A stretch of DNA of 64,000 bases from Actinomucor elegans (lineage: Eukaryota; Mucoromycota; Mucoromycetes; Mucorales; Mucoraceae). Within the stretch, counting starts at the first letter, position 1. Each line of letters begins with the position of its first letter. The notes below the pieces were generated by a model. That model did not search any database and was not told the DNA's origin. It saw only the letters and a program-made list of their open reading frames with translations. Of the stretch, positions 1 through 12,269 are shown piece after piece. The DNA lies in NCBI GenBank assembly GCA_026027325.1, contig JAMSLZ010000003.1, positions 310,001-374,000 on the forward strand, written 5' to 3'. Both the position numbers and the translations under genes were made by a program.

Positions 1-511
1 GCAGGATCGCCAGAATACTCTGCATCCAAAGCTGCGTAGGTTATATTATGGACTGGTACAAGTAAGAATCTAACCCTTCCTTCTCAATAGTGTCATTAAT
101 TTATGTCAAACTTCTTCTTTCCAATATGCTGGTACTAATATACGCGTCAATGCCATTTGTCCTGTAAGATTAGAATTTTTTTTTAAAAAAAAAAAGATGC
201 ATGTTATTGACAATGAATATGATAGGGGCTTATTGAGACAGGTATGACCAAGTCCACATTTGATTATGCTCGTCAAAAGGGTTCTTCACACAAGATTGGT
301 CAACTGAACCCTACCAAGCGGTATGGTGTTTCATCCGAGGTAAGTGAATAATATTTGTAGCTAGAAATACCATTATTAAAATTAAACAATAGATTGCTCA
401 CGTTGTTGCATTTTGGCTTCTGACGAAGCTTCTTATCTTAATGGTCAGGCTATTGCTGTGGACGGTGGTCTTTCTGCTAGCCATCCTATTGTTCCTGGCC
501 GATTCCATTAA
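1..511 (+). CDS. Short-chain dehydrogenase/reductase, C-terminal part, with a 1-nt frameshift
   Basis: NAD(P)-dependent oxidoreductase of the classical SDR family, open at the left edge. Exon 1 (1-35) holds the catalytic YSASK motif (YxxxK). An intron 36-90 (GTAGGT...AATAG), exon 91-163 with the [10 protein letters not shown] motif, an intron 164-225, exon 226-339, an intron 340-392 and a last exon from 393 follow. The last exon carries the usual SDR tail ([14 protein letters not shown]) and ends at TAA 509-511. Within the TTTT run near 411-414 one base is missing: the frame before it reads IAHVVAF and the frame after it reads LASDEASYL. The copy is therefore either a recent pseudogene or carries an assembly error in a homopolymer. 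The substrate cannot be told from this fragment. Confidence 0.75.
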
Positions 512-527
512 GTTTGTTATGTATTTA

Positions 528-2066
528 TTAAAGATCAAGTTGTGTGGTATCGATAAAATGTTGAATAATGGCTTGACCGCCATCCGTAGTAAAGCGCTTT
601 TGTCTGCACACTATACTACCGTGCGCATTAAACGCTCTCAAGTAAGCCCAGACTCTTTCCCATTCTAAAAGCCTTAAATTGTCGTGAATGCGTCTGGTTG
701 TATCATCAAAATTTAAGGGTTTACTTTGAGCAAGTAGTGTTTTGGCAGGCTCTACTTTATAGTAATAGTCATCATATGCTGGATCGGGCTTTTTTGCTTG
801 TTCGCTTGAATGTTTTAATGGAGGCGTGTCTTGTTCTCCTGGTAGGTTCATAGCATCCAATGCACCAGCTAATATTTCTCCATTGACATATCGATCGCCT
901 TCACTGGATCGACGAGGCAACGTCTCTTGGCTGCAATTGTTTGTGACTAATAGTTGCTTATGTAGTAATCGAGAGACGCGGTGTCGACTGACTAGTCCTT
1001 GAACGCCAATATAAGACATGGCAAGGACAAAGAAGACAGGAAATAGCACAGGCAAAAGGCAATAAAAGACATATTTGAGTATGATAGGTTTCAGAGGGCG
1101 TTTGTCTTTCTTGTTTTGCAGTGCTTTACTGCCTGGAATACGCATATCAAATCCTGTAACAACTGACATGTACTTTTCGTCTAGCGTGCTAGATTATCTT
1201 GTAAGTAACGGAGATTGTTCATATGCAATGATACTTACAAGTCTATCTTTCCTTTGCTATCATAGAAGTAATCCATTATTTCTATGCCTGCAGTCCAATA
1301 AGGCACTGTACGATCATTAGCTACGTTGGCATAGGCTCTTCTATGCTTAAACTTGCTGAGATATTTAAAATAAATCTGATCTGGATCTGATAAAACCTCT
1401 AAAATGGTCTTGTTTTGTGCTTTATCAAACGTATCTAGTAATTGGAGTTGTTCTCCGGACCTTGATACCATCCTTCCACTGATCAATTTAAAAAAATATG
1501 AAAACACTGAAGTGCTAGGCAGCTTGACACCCATATGTGGTGTAGCAAATGTAACAAAGTACTAAAACAGATATGTGAGTTGAGCTTGGCAAAAAGCTTC
1601 TTTCAAAGTGTAATTCTTACGTCAGGTTCAATGGTGCTAAAGAAGCCTTTTTTACCCAAGATACCAACGGCATATCGTACAATTAACCCACCCAATGAAT
1701 AGCCAATCAAACTGATCTTCTTTACCTTCTTCCCTTTCCTACTGAGTCGTACAACAGTGGATTCAATCTAAATGTGCTTTAGTAAGTATTGATAATTGCT
1801 AGAGCATGATATCAGGACTTACATCTTGAACAAGTCTTTCTCCACAGATATCAATACCATCATACGAGTATTTTGCTTCATTCACGCTTGAATTCAACTA
1901 TGTATTGTAAGGCCATTAAAAGAATGTTTTGACATTTCCAATAAAAACCTACAATGTGAATAGTTTCGCCATACTTTTTCATGAGTTCTCTTTCAATGTA
2001 GCTCATGTGGCCTTTGACACCCCATAGGCCATGAGATAGAACCACCAAAGATATATCTTGCGTCAT
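528..2066 (-). CDS. DUF676 alpha/beta-hydrolase lipase (ROG1/LPL1-like), 5 exons
   Basis: Predicted serine lipase/phospholipase of the DUF676 family (yeast Rog1 and Lpl1), which acts on membrane or lipid-droplet lipids. Exons on the minus strand: 2066-1953, 1897-1823, 1767-1621, 1561-1239, 1188-528. The phases agree and give 439 aa. Near the N-terminus is the family motif LVVLSHGLWG. The nucleophile elbow GYSLGG lies at about residues 80-85, and FATPHMG follows in exon 4. NDRTVPYWTAGIE holds the probable catalytic Asp region. A hydrophobic segment in the last exon (after RPLKPIILKYVFYC) is a likely membrane anchor. The start at 2066 is preferred to the in-frame ATG at 2099 because family members begin just before the HGLWG strand. 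Confidence 0.85.
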
Positions 2067-2416
2067 GTAATAAAAAGAAAGACAAAGAAGCGAACGCAAA
2101 GCTCAATTTATATCTGATTTGAATGATAGGCTTGGATTCATTCGGCCAAGGTTTTTGAGTAGCGTTTGATGAAACTTAATTTTAAACGACTCTTTATCAA
2201 AACGTATTGCAATGCTTGAATATAGAGTTATGGTTTCTTTTCTTTTTCTCGGCTTATTCATTATAGATGATCTATTTAGACAATTACATGCAATAAATGC
2301 GTTCTTTTGTCTCTTAAACATTCAGTTTATTTCATGTGCAGTTTGGATGAAAGGGCAAACGATTTTACCGAGTTGCTTGTTATGGTAAGACGTACACGTA
2401 AGTCCATTTTTTTTTT
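2067..2416. other. Intergenic stretch, lipase promoter side
   Basis: This stretch lies between the lipase start and the 3' end of the nonaspanin gene. I see only a short open frame (2103-2321, minus) with no recognisable family, and a T-run at 2408-2418. No gene is supported. Confidence 0.5.
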
Positions 2417-4501
2417 TTAATCCACTTTGATACTTGCAAATATCTTTCTTAAAAAGTAAAGGCATGACAAATACCCAATTGAACCTATTAGCATATGATT
2501 AGCCAATCTATTCAGTACTATATATGTCTCTACTTTACCTGTCATGATAGATACCAGTATACTGATAATAGAAGAATAGCCAAAATAAAGCACAGTACTA
2601 GTAAATGAGTTGATATTCAATTTGGTAAAATAATACAAGAAGGAATAAACGTAGACATAGAACCCAGTGGCACCCGCAGTCAAGAATGCACGCCAAGACC
2701 AATGATAATCTTCGTTGCACATGTGGAAGTAACACATCAACACTGCAATCTGTGAACAGGTCATGATCAAGATACCAAACACCAAAAACAAGAAACCAAT
2801 ACCGTAATAGATACGATTGAACCAGATTGAGTTCATGACAAAGTATAGTTCAATAAAAATAGCACCAAAAGGCAGGATACCGCCCATAAAGATGGATGGA
2901 ATAGCTTGCATATAAAGAGGCTGATCAGGAATTTGGCGAGGAATCTGGTTGGTACGTACAGGGTTTTCAATACGAGGTTTGCGAAGACCAATATAAGAAC
3001 CACCGATGCTCAAAGGAAACGAGATCAAAAGCCAGAGACCAGCAATGGCTAACATGGTGCTGAATGGGACTGCACCAGAAGCGTTCGAGTATATCAAGAA
3101 AAAGTTGAGAGCCAACAACCCACCAATTAATGTACTATCAAACAAGTTAGTAGATGAAACAATGTCTTTGATAGCTTTTGTTACCCTGGCAAAAGTGTTG
3201 CTGTCATAATGATATTGGCCTTCCACATCTCACCGCCATTCATCTTGTAAATACGAGCAGAAGTATAGCCAGAAGCACAACTAAAGATCATGAAAAAAAG
3301 GATCATCATAGTACCAAGTGAGCCACGATTCGATGGACTCAAGAAACCAAAGACTGCAAAAACAAGCGTAACGCCTGTCATTGCAATCAACTGAACACCG
3401 CTACCAGTCAATACAGAAAGCAACATAGGTCGGCCTGGAGGTCTAAATACATCACCATGGACCAATTTCCAACCATAATCCTCTTGCACATCTTCTTGAG
3501 CTTCTACAGCGTTGTAGCGAGAGATATCCTTATGAAGAGCACGCAATAAGATCATGGAAACCATGCCAGTTAGAAACAATACAATAATGACAGAGTTGAT
3601 GAGCGAAAACCAATGAATAGAAGGATCCAAGATGTGAAGATAGCCATCCCATCTTGTAGCCCAAACAGTATCCGAAGACTACACAGAGTGTTAACACATA
3701 CGTATATACTATCAAAATATGACTTACGATCCAAGTGACAGAGTATGTGTAGATGACACTCGATTTACCATCTTCTTCAAGATGAAATCGGCTCAATTTT
3801 TCACTGCATTGCTTATCAGACTGTGTATCTCTACTAGAAGGTTCGACTGCAACACCTACAACGCGAGATAAGCCTCGGGTAGTGACATGATAATGAATCT
3901 TGATATCATAATGGTTATTCAAATAAGTGACATCGTTGTAGACTAAACCCATGTTGAAGCCAATCTTGTAGTACTTTTCATTTGTATGTAAATCCACAAC
4001 TTCGTTAGCAGCTGGTAGGCCATCCACAGCCCAATTATGAGCATATCCTTCCTTGATACGCTCATTGATAAACTGAGCATCTTTTGCAGGGATATCCTTT
4101 GCTTCACAAAGAAACTTACACGTTTCATTCACTTGCATTTTTAACTACATACATTATTAGTCATTTGTCGCTATCCTATTGTTATCCACCCGTTTTTTTT
4201 TTTTTTTTTTTACCTCGAAAGGCGAGTTGAAAATTCTATCACCAAATAAGACCGAACCAATACTTTCAGCTTGTTCTTGTACACCTTTGGAAGGCTTACA
4301 GAAATGAAATTGCTCATTGTAGAAGTCAAATGAGATAACTGAACTCACAAACTGGTTACTTGTAGGAGTAAGCGAGTTGACGTTGAGAGTAACCGCTTCG
4401 CCTGCTTGATAGTCGTGAGGCGCGACACCTGGTAAATAAAACGCTTGCGTGAACGGTAGTGCTAAAGACAAGATGCAAGTCTTGATGAGCACCTTGTTCA
4501 T
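2417..4501 (-). CDS. Nonaspanin, TM9 superfamily (EMP70/TM9SF-like), 4 exons
   Basis: Nine-transmembrane endosome/Golgi protein of the EMP70 family, involved in membrane-protein sorting and copper homeostasis in yeast. Exons on the minus strand: 4501-4214, 4144-3728, 3678-3185, 3134-2417; introns are 49-69 nt and the joined frame is 638 aa, normal for the family. A cleavable signal peptide is visible (ILSLALPFTQA) followed by FYLPGVAPHDYQAGE, the family N-terminus. The lumenal domain contains CKFLC. The membrane half carries the hallmark NPVRTNQIPRQIP and a final run of hydrophobic helices. The C-terminus is KVD, the KxD-type Golgi/COPI retention signal described for TM9 proteins. The ATG at 4501 is chosen because it directly precedes the signal peptide. 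Confidence 0.93.
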
Positions 4502-6587
4502 TTTAAAGAAAAATAAAAATAAAAGGCTAATATAATTAAAACAGGCACAAGGCAATAAACTAAAAATCCTTTCTTGGCGGAGAGTTGCTTAGGCTCTTTT
4601 TTTTCTTTTTTCTTTTTTTTTAGGATGGTGGGTGACGATCTGTGTCCCCATATTATACATATTTGTACTGCTAACGGATCAGGATTGAATCAAGGTTCTT
4701 CGAGAATGCTACACAAAGATTAAGCTTCTTCTTCTCTGTATAGGTAGTTGCAAACGCGTTTATTGAAGTCTTTGGATGAAGTTTCAGTCGAGAATGTTCA
4801 GAGAGTCAGCCTACCAACATAAATGGTCTAGTCCATTTCATAGATCGAAAATCCAAATATTGATATATCATTAGAAACCATAGCCGCCACAGTTATAACA
4901 TGCATCTTCATAGTAATCCATGCCTGATAAAAATGGCTCTATTACCCCTAGTCGCGTAAGGAAGAAGTTGATGAAAATAAGGAAATCATATATTATTGTT
5001 TCTTTTAATAAAGATTTTCGATTAGGTTGATCAGTAGTTGGGTAATAGAAAAGCCTTTTTTTATAGAAATGTATTTTCACATCTTAGTTCAAACGCCACA
5101 AACTTAAAAAGAGTTAATGAACAGCACCATAAAGGCGAGTGAATTATACTCTTAATTATTTTTTATGTTCTTCATGAACGCTCCTAATGAGCTAATAGAT
5201 ACAATAGCTCAAACTGAGCTTAGACTATTATTTAGGTGTAATCTGTTGACCATAAAATCTAGATCATATAAAAAGCATGCTTTTTTACAGTGAGTCGCTA
5301 AACCTAATAGATGCATTAAACTGCAGTAAAACAATAGTTCTAGTAGATTCAAATATTCATTCTGAACATGGAATAGACAACAAATACGACTTAATTAGAA
5401 TCGTTTGAGAAATGTAAAAATGTCAACGATAGTTTTTTTTTTTTTTTTTTTTTTTTTTGGTAATCCAGATCTATAGATCTATCGATCTTTCAACTGATCC
5501 CAGTCAAATGCTGCATCTGTTAGTATTTTTATTTAATTGAAACACAAATTTTCGAGAGTTATTAGTAGTAAATTCAAGTACTTCATAACACAGCATAATA
5601 GGCCTTGGTTTCTGCTACTATCTCATATATTACTCGCGTTCTATTGGCTTGTCCGTGATTTACTGGTATCACGAACCCTACTCATACGAAAAAGCACAAA
5701 TTTCGTTATTAACTTGTGTTACAGGAAATCAGCAGTCTGATAATGTAAAGTTGACTGTTCAAAAAGTCACAATTCAGAGCTTTTCTTCTTCTGTTATGTT
5801 TCAGATGGCGCCACCCAATCTAGTATAGTGGATTATGTCGGCTTGTTATAAAATAAAAAAAGTTTGCATTAATGGAAGTTTCCGCCAACTAACTGTAATC
5901 ATTTTACGATAATCCAATAGGTGGATCATTACTGCCGAATAGGAACCAACCTCTACCCATTTACTTTTTTCTTTTCGCTCGTCCAGCTGTCATCATGCAT
6001 GCTGGAATTATGCACTAAAAAAACTCATGCTTTTATGGTGAATGTATTTTATTTAATAAATTACGTTTCAGTTGATTGCAGTAGCTAGGAATGATTACTT
6101 TTACTTGTCTAATCAATGTACACTAGAAAGCTCAGTACCAGATATTTATTACCAAAGCATTTAACGTGTGCAATGACGGCTTTGTCTTCCTCCGATTCTG
6201 GTGCATCAACTTGGAATATCAACTGTATAGGTGACACGCTATGCATATTCTTTGCTCAGATTTTTTTTTTGGGCGCGTTTCTCGAAACATTTCATATAGG
6301 AACATGATATTATAAAAATAACGAGTTTTGTTACACTTGTACACTGTGGTAATATGCACTCTTGTAAAAAGACTTATCAAAAAGAAAGATAATATTTACA
6401 ACTGATTTTTTTAATCTATCAGTTTTTGAAGTATCCCACGCAGTGTACAAGGCTAAGAACAAGGTTTTATTATCGTTGTCTTCTGATGTTTGTTTTGGCC
6501 TAGTGTTTAGTTATGATTTTAGCAATATATATATTAAAGGGGATTGTCGCGTTTTAGCATTTCTTTTCCTTTCTTGTTCAAATCATT
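4502..6587. other. Gene-poor intergenic region with T-tracts
   Basis: About 2.1 kb without a gene I can support. The part next to 4501 is the T-rich nonaspanin promoter. Further on there is a T26 tract at 5433-5458, followed by a perfect palindrome AGATCTATAGATCT near 5468. Short open frames (4871-5080 minus, 5537-5740 plus, 6116-6307 plus) have no family resemblance and no splice-consistent extension. Confidence 0.5.
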
Positions 6588-7983
6588 ATGACAAACTTGC
6601 CAGTAACTCAAGAAGAGAGCTTCTTAAGAGGTGCATCTTCCTCTTTCAAGCCACGTGTTTTTCATCGTCCAGCCCAACCACCACCCTCTTCAAATAACAA
6701 GCAAGCCAGACCAAATAATACGCACCATCAGCAGCAGCAGCAGCAGCAGCAGCAGCCAGCAACAGACACAAAAGAAGAATTTTCGGCCGCTATTTCGTGG
6801 CCTATTATATTAGCCATTATCCCTACATTAGGCGCGTTCATTGCTGGCAGTGCTGAAGTGTGGAGCGACTTTATTATGATACTACTCATATTGTATTATG
6901 TATATAAATGGATAACAGGTAAGTAATGCGCGAGTGATAAGGCACCAATTTACATGGTTTATACGAATAGTGCCCTGGTCTTATTACGAAAGTGCCAGAT
7001 CACGCCGTATGATCCATCAATATGCTACCCATCATCCTCGTCAGCAAGATGCTGTATTACGCAAAACATCGGTTCAAGAAGAGCTTAGGAGGCACGAACT
7101 AATAGGACTTGCCTGGGTGGTGTTGTCGCCTGCCATTGCTGGTTACACGCTTCAATACAGTCGATATTTTCTAAGCAACTATGACAAGTACATGAGTACA
7201 TTTAATGTTACTGTTTTTGTACTAGCTGCCACATTGAAACCCTTGTTCCATGTTATGGCGTTATTGCGCGAACGTACCTTGTTCTTACAGAGTGAGATGC
7301 AAGTAGATGGAAGTGAGATAGAACTGCTACAGAAGAAAATGGAGATGATGGAAGATGAATTGGATGGGCTGAGAAAAGCCTTTGCAACCAAAAGAGATCT
7401 GGGCCAGGTAATTCAAGACCACTATTCCGATAATAATGCATATGCTGATATGAGTTCATAGGTGACTCAAGGTATAAATCCGACTATCCAGCAACTGACA
7501 AAGGCAATGAAGAAGTTTGAGAAAAAGGAAACTGCGCTTCGCTCTTGGTCAGAAGAACAATTTACAGAGATTAATCAAAAGGTGCAGGGCTTCGACCAGT
7601 TCATTTGCTATAGTATCGAACAAGATCAACGTAAATCAGCACAACGAGTATTAGTCACACTGATGTTTCTACCCATGAATTTAATTTTGTGGGCAGCAAA
7701 GAGAATGACAGGCCTTTTACCGATCCCCAGAGCATTATTAAATTTGACAGGCACCAGATCACCTGCCACAATTCGAGCTGTTCCTAGTTCTTTCAATAGA
7801 CCTTCAAAACATTTGACACATACCTCTGAAGCAGCCTCACTGCCAACAAATACAGCAACAAGGCAGCAATTTCGGGGTAATACGAACACAACTATCAATG
7901 ATCCATCTGAAGTAAGCTACTCGGGTGAAGAAACGACTCCTATCGAGGTTGGTGCTTTTGTTGGTCATAGCTCTCGCTCTTGA
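6588..7983 (+). CDS. Conserved fungal membrane protein with coiled coil, function unknown
   Basis: Three exons, 6588-6918, 6971-7407 and 7462-7983, join in phase to 429 aa. The N-terminal ~65 residues are polar, with a CAG-encoded run of nine Gln after HH. A hydrophobic pair of segments follows in exon 1 (IILAIIPTLGAFIAG, then IMILLILYYVYKWI). Exon 2 has further hydrophobic segments (LIGLAWVVLSPAIAGYTL; TVFVLAATLKPLFHVMALL) and then a charged heptad-rich coiled coil (about residues 215-255). Exon 3 has one more hydrophobic segment (LVTLMFLPMNLILWAA) and a Ser/Thr-rich tail. The pattern of a membrane domain followed by LAATLKPLxHxxxLxxxRTLxLQ resembles uncharacterised conserved proteins in many fungi. 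I cannot name a function. Location is probably an internal membrane (inference). Confidence 0.75.
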
Positions 7984-8796
7984 TATTTTGATTGTCGTTA
8001 CATACAATAAAGCATTTTATTAAGTCGCTAACACTCCAAATGGATCGACCACTTTATCTATATTCACATCAATTTCTAAGCCATAAAAGTACATTTATAA
8101 CCAATGTCAATTTCGCACACCATTATGCAATTTACTTAAAAGTACTCAAATTTGTTCATTATGATCGCTTATCCATTCAACAGACGCACATTAGTAACGA
8201 TCTTTTGCGATGCCTGAAACCAAAAGAACTTGAAAAAGTGAGCAGTTTACAAATCTGATACACGTATCAACCATCTTTCATCATCGGCGCACTAAAACTA
8301 TTTATGTTACTTAAAGGGGAGGAAACTGTAAAAATATACTGGTTTCTTTAATGATTGAAAGATAATGCATCAAACACACACATGGTTATAAAAATATATA
8401 CACATATTGGCCGCCTTTAACTAATGGAGGCATACAGTTTGCTTTTCTAATGAAAAAAAAAAAAAGCAGTAAATGGAGTGGCTAAAGCCTACTGCTTTAC
8501 TCACAAATAGAATAGACTTGCTGTATTTATTTCTTAGAGAAATATGTCTCATAATTATAGTTAACAGAAATCCCCTTTCTTTAGCTGCAGTTAGATACCT
8601 AATATCATTCTAGAGATGTGTTTCATTATATATGGGGATCCTACTACTCAAGTATCTGTTGTAGATGCTCGGAAAGCCAATAAACTGAAACCTCAAAAAG
8701 TGACGGTTTGCATTTCTGTCGATCATTCATGGTAAATAATAATTTTTTCGGTTTCTTTATTTTTCTTTTTTTTTTGACATTTAGACATTACGTATC
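7984..8796. other. Intergenic, no gene seen
   Basis: AT-rich spacer between two plus-strand genes. Only a short uninformative open frame (7992-8258) is present. A T-rich stretch at 8741-8776 directly upstream of the next start is probably its promoter or 5' UTR. Confidence 0.5.
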
Positions 8797-10982
8797 ATGA
8801 AGAAGAAAGAAAAGAGAGATATACTATATGACTGTGCCTTATGGCTATTCAATATCATGCTTGATATATTTTTCAGAGAAATAAGACCGAGAGGTTCACA
8901 TAAAATACCCAAAGAAGGTCCACTAATCTTCGTTGCTGCCCCACACGCGAATCAGGTAAATATGAAAGCGTTTTTTAAACCAACATTCTTGCCTCATAAT
9001 GTCGGTACTAGTTTGTTGATCCTTTGATTGTCATGCGAGAATGCAACAGAAGAGTCTCGTTTCTTATTGCAGCCAAGTCTATGAAGCAAAAAGCGATTGG
9101 TTTCCTTGCTAACCTAGTTCACCCGAGTAAATATCCAATAGTTCTCTTTTGTATACACACACACTAACTATTGACCTAGTTCCTGTCATGCGTCCACAGG
9201 ATTTAGCTGAGGCTGGTAAAGGTCGTATCCACCTACTCAACCCAAAATCCGACCCACTCAAAATTCTCGGTTTCGATACCAAATTCACTTCCCAACTACG
9301 CCCTTTAGATAGCATCATTTTACCACGCAACGCTGGCAAACTCCAAGTAGCACAGATCATATCTGATACGGAGCTTGTGCTTCAAACTGAAGTCAAAGAT
9401 AAACGCGCGTTAGAACACCTTGCTAAACACGACGGCACTGCCTATAAATGCTTGCCTCATATTGACCAAGATGCTGTCTATGATCGCGTATATGAAGAAC
9501 TCAACAATGGTCGCTGTATTACTATTTTCCCAGAGGGCGGTAGCCATGATCGTGCCGAGATGCTGCCCTTCAAAGCTGGTGTTACCATTATGGCTTTGGG
9601 TGCTATGGCTAAGTACCCTGGTTTAGATGTCAAGATCGTCCCTTGCGGTCTGAACTATTTTCATGCCCATCGTTTTCGATCGCGTGCCGTCATTGAGTTT
9701 GGTAATCCTATCACTATTCCTGCCGAGTTGGTCAATCAATTCAAGCAAGGTGGGCAGCAAAAACGCGATGCTTGTTCAAATTTATTGGATACTATATTTT
9801 ACGCTCTCAAATCAGTTACTGTAAATGCAGCCAATGATCAAACATTGATGGTGATTCAAGCAGCAAGGCGTCTTTATAAACCTGCTCATCGGAGATTGCA
9901 TATTGCTCAAGTGGTTGACTTGAATAGACGTTTTGTTATTGGGTATAACTTGTACAAGGATGATCCACGCGTTATTGACTTGCAGCAAAAGGTATTGGCA
10001 TATAACCAGTTACTGAAATACCATGGATTGAGAGATCACCAAGTTCCAGAGATCAATTTGAGAGGATGGAGAACTTTCTTTTTGTTATGGTACCGTGTTG
10101 GCGTGTTGATTGTTTGGGGCCTCTTATCGTTTCCAGGGTAAGAGAAATGTTACTTACTGATTGAATTACCTGTATTAACAATCAATTAGATCCATATTAA
10201 ACCTGCCAATTGTCATCACAGCTAAAGCATTAAGCGCAAAGAAAGCTAAAGAAGCACTAGCTTCTTCGTCTGTCAAGATTGCTGGAAGAGATGTATTGGC
10301 AACATGGAAGTTTTTGGTGGGCATGGTTTTGATACCGACGCTATATGGTTTATACACCATCATTATACTGTGGATTTGTCTCAAATCAGATTTAGACTGG
10401 TTTCAAACTATTTTATATCCTCTCATGACATGGACCATGCTGCCTTTTGTCAGTTATGCCTCAATGCGTTTTGCTGAAAATGGGGTGGACGTATTCAAGT
10501 AAGTTTGATTGTATCTGGAGGGTTTACAACTTGTAAACTAATACTAGAAAAGGTCACTCCGGCCTTTATACGTTTCACTTGTGGATCCAGATAGTACAGC
10601 CAATTTGCGTCAATTACGAGAAAAATTGTCTCAAGACATCACCAAGGTGATCAACGAAATTGGTCCTAGTGTATTCAGCGACTTTGATCCTGAAAATGTG
10701 TTTAGAAGCGATAACACAAGCCAAGAATCCGTCTCTGAGTTAGCTGAAGGTGGAAGAACATTTTCACAAATCGCCAATGAGTTCTTGACAGGTACAGCCA
10801 AGGCTGTAATGGATGACAGCAAGATATTCAACTGGACAAAGCAAGAAGAAGAGTCTGATTCATCGGACGATATGTTATACTTTTTAGACAGAACAGCTTA
10901 TAATACCTCTGCCTCTGCAAGTGATGCAGAGTTCACGAACGTAAGAAAAAGAGCAACCACTGCTGCATCACCTTTAAAATAG
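8797..10982 (+). CDS. Glycerol-3-phosphate/dihydroxyacetone-phosphate acyltransferase (GPT2/SCT1-like)
   Basis: Endoplasmic-reticulum enzyme that transfers an acyl chain to sn-1 of glycerol-3-phosphate, the first step of phospholipid and triacylglycerol synthesis. Five exons: 8797-8955, 9012-9126, 9180-10137, 10190-10498, 10553-10982; the joined frame is 656 aa. The acyltransferase motif I is split by intron 1 and reads PHANQFVDP once spliced (HxxxxD). Motif III is FPEGGSHDR, and CGLNYFHAHRFRS follows as in fungal Gpt2. Hydrophobic segments appear at about 440-460 and in exon 4. The tail is Ser/Asp-rich (EEESDSSDD), like the phosphorylated C-termini of yeast Gpt2/Sct1. The last acceptor is CTAGAAAAG/TC (exon from 10553), since the upstream CTAG breaks the frame. 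Confidence 0.93.
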
Positions 10983-11264
10983 ACAAATAACAAAAAAACG
11001 CTTGTATATAAAAACCTCATTCACGAATCAAAATAATAAAGATAGCTTTACATATTCATAGCATTGGTGTTACCATTTGAACCTTGTATTGGTCGAATAA
11101 CGTCATATGTCATAATGAAATACCCTATGAAGTAAAAAAAAAAAAAAAAAAAAAAAAAAGGGAATAAAAAGTGAGTAAATCAGTTAGAACCGTTTTATGG
11201 TGTTTTATTGATTTAAAGTGGGTTAGCTATTATAGTTAGCTTGCATCTTATGCATTTATACTTT
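10983..11264. other. Intergenic with an A-tract
   Basis: 3' flank of the acyltransferase gene. It holds a poly-A tract of about 27 nt near 11133-11159 and otherwise AT-rich sequence with no gene. Confidence 0.45.
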
Positions 11265-11967
11265 TGTTATATCCAGTACTAAAGATGAAGGATATAATTT
11301 AAATTAAATAAAATAAAAGAATAGACATTGTGGTAAAAATAGATAAAAACAGGTAATAAAGTCAATCATAACTTGGTTATAGTTTATTCAACTTAAAATT
11401 GATTTATTCTTTCTAACTAGTTTTTCTAGCTTGTATTTATGCTCGTTGGATTGTGACTGAAGGTTATTTACTTGTGTTCATATAAGAAGTATAAGAAGAA
11501 CATATCTCTGTTTAAGGACAGTATTGCTGTATAATAAGGTAATCAATGATGCTTTAGAATATATGTGCTACAGCTAGGGAACACAGGCCTCTAGTCTATC
11601 TATACTTCAATTATGTGGTTATCTCACCACAGAAAGTAAATGGAACCATCTATCCTGGCATTAAAAGTTATTCTAATCTTTATTCACAAGCCAAAATAAA
11701 GTCTTCTTTATATACATTTCATTAGAGATTAATAGTGTAGCATTCAATCTATCAGTACACATGGCCGTACAACGAAGTCCAATCCCACCAGTCATTAATA
11801 AGCCTTTCAACCACGCATTATTTGATATTCAGGTCTTATCTTGAGATACACTCGATACTACTCGATAGTATGATGCCGCGTGTTTCTTGTAATGATTATT
11901 GGCTAATAGTTCTAAGGATGACACATCGCTTGTATTTATGCTAGAAAATAGTAGGTGGAATACAACA
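11265..11967. repeat. Degenerate A-family LTR carrying a 308-bp insertion
   Basis: The sequence starts TGTTATATCC and ends GGAATACAACA like the chromovirus A LTRs at 29434 and 35433. It matches them along its length with many substitutions and small deletions. The LTR is interrupted at 11328-11635 by unrelated sequence whose ends are inverted (TTGTGGT at the left, ACCACAG at the right). No target duplication remains, so this is an old solo LTR. Confidence 0.8.
11328..11635. mobile_element. Possible MITE inside the relic LTR
   Basis: About 308 bp that are absent from the other A-family LTR copies at the homologous position (between GAATAGACA and GTAAATGG). The ends contain TGTGGT and ACCACA in inverted orientation. 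There is no open reading frame. Family unknown. Confidence 0.4.
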
Positions 11968-11969
11968 CT

Positions 11970-12043
11970 GGATAATAATGCCCAATACACTTTTGCAGCC
12001 ATATATAGCATTCTTTTATTATATAATCATAAGGGTTTACAAC
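11970..12043. repeat. Fragment of a B-family LTR end
   Basis: The stretch aligns, with deletions, to the last ~120 bp of the B-family LTR (TAATAATGC..., CTTTTGCAGC.ATATATA, ATAATCATAAG.GTTTACAACA). It directly follows the relic A LTR. The rest of the element is missing. Confidence 0.65.
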
Positions 12044-12131
12044 AACGTACTTGACTAATTACGACATCTCAGCCTTCAAAACTACGTGATTAAATAAAAT
12101 ATCATTTGATCAAATAACATAAAGAGTAGAG

Positions 12132-12168
12132 GTGTCAGGTACACACAGACTTGCGTGTTACTTTCAAT
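12132..12168. repeat. 37-bp repeat shared with 47312-47348
   Basis: 35 of 37 positions match the stretch at 47312, including GGTACACACAGACTTGCGTG. Both copies lie just downstream of a tRNA gene (tRNA-Tyr here, tRNA-Val there). It may be the end of another LTR family, but I cannot delimit the element. Confidence 0.6.
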
Positions 12169-12269
12169 TAGTTATAAATATCAAATGAAAGGGAAAACAA
12201 TAAAAGACATCTTTTTATCTCTGCACACGACAACTACACACACTACATAGAGGGCAATGGAGTAAAAAA

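Noticed and set aside
36..62. Apparent first frameshift or stop (TAG at 37) in the short-chain dehydrogenase
   Set aside because: An intron 36-90 (GTAGGT...AATAG) restores SKAAVINL and the [10 protein letters not shown] frame, so no lesion is needed here.
2103..2321. 72-codon frame upstream of the lipase
   Set aside because: No family resemblance; it lies where the lipase promoter is expected.
4871..5080. Small minus-strand frame ending in a Cys/Gly/Tyr-rich tail (ACYNCGGYGF)
   Set aside because: Very AT-rich, no signal peptide, no intron-consistent extension and no context; most likely chance.
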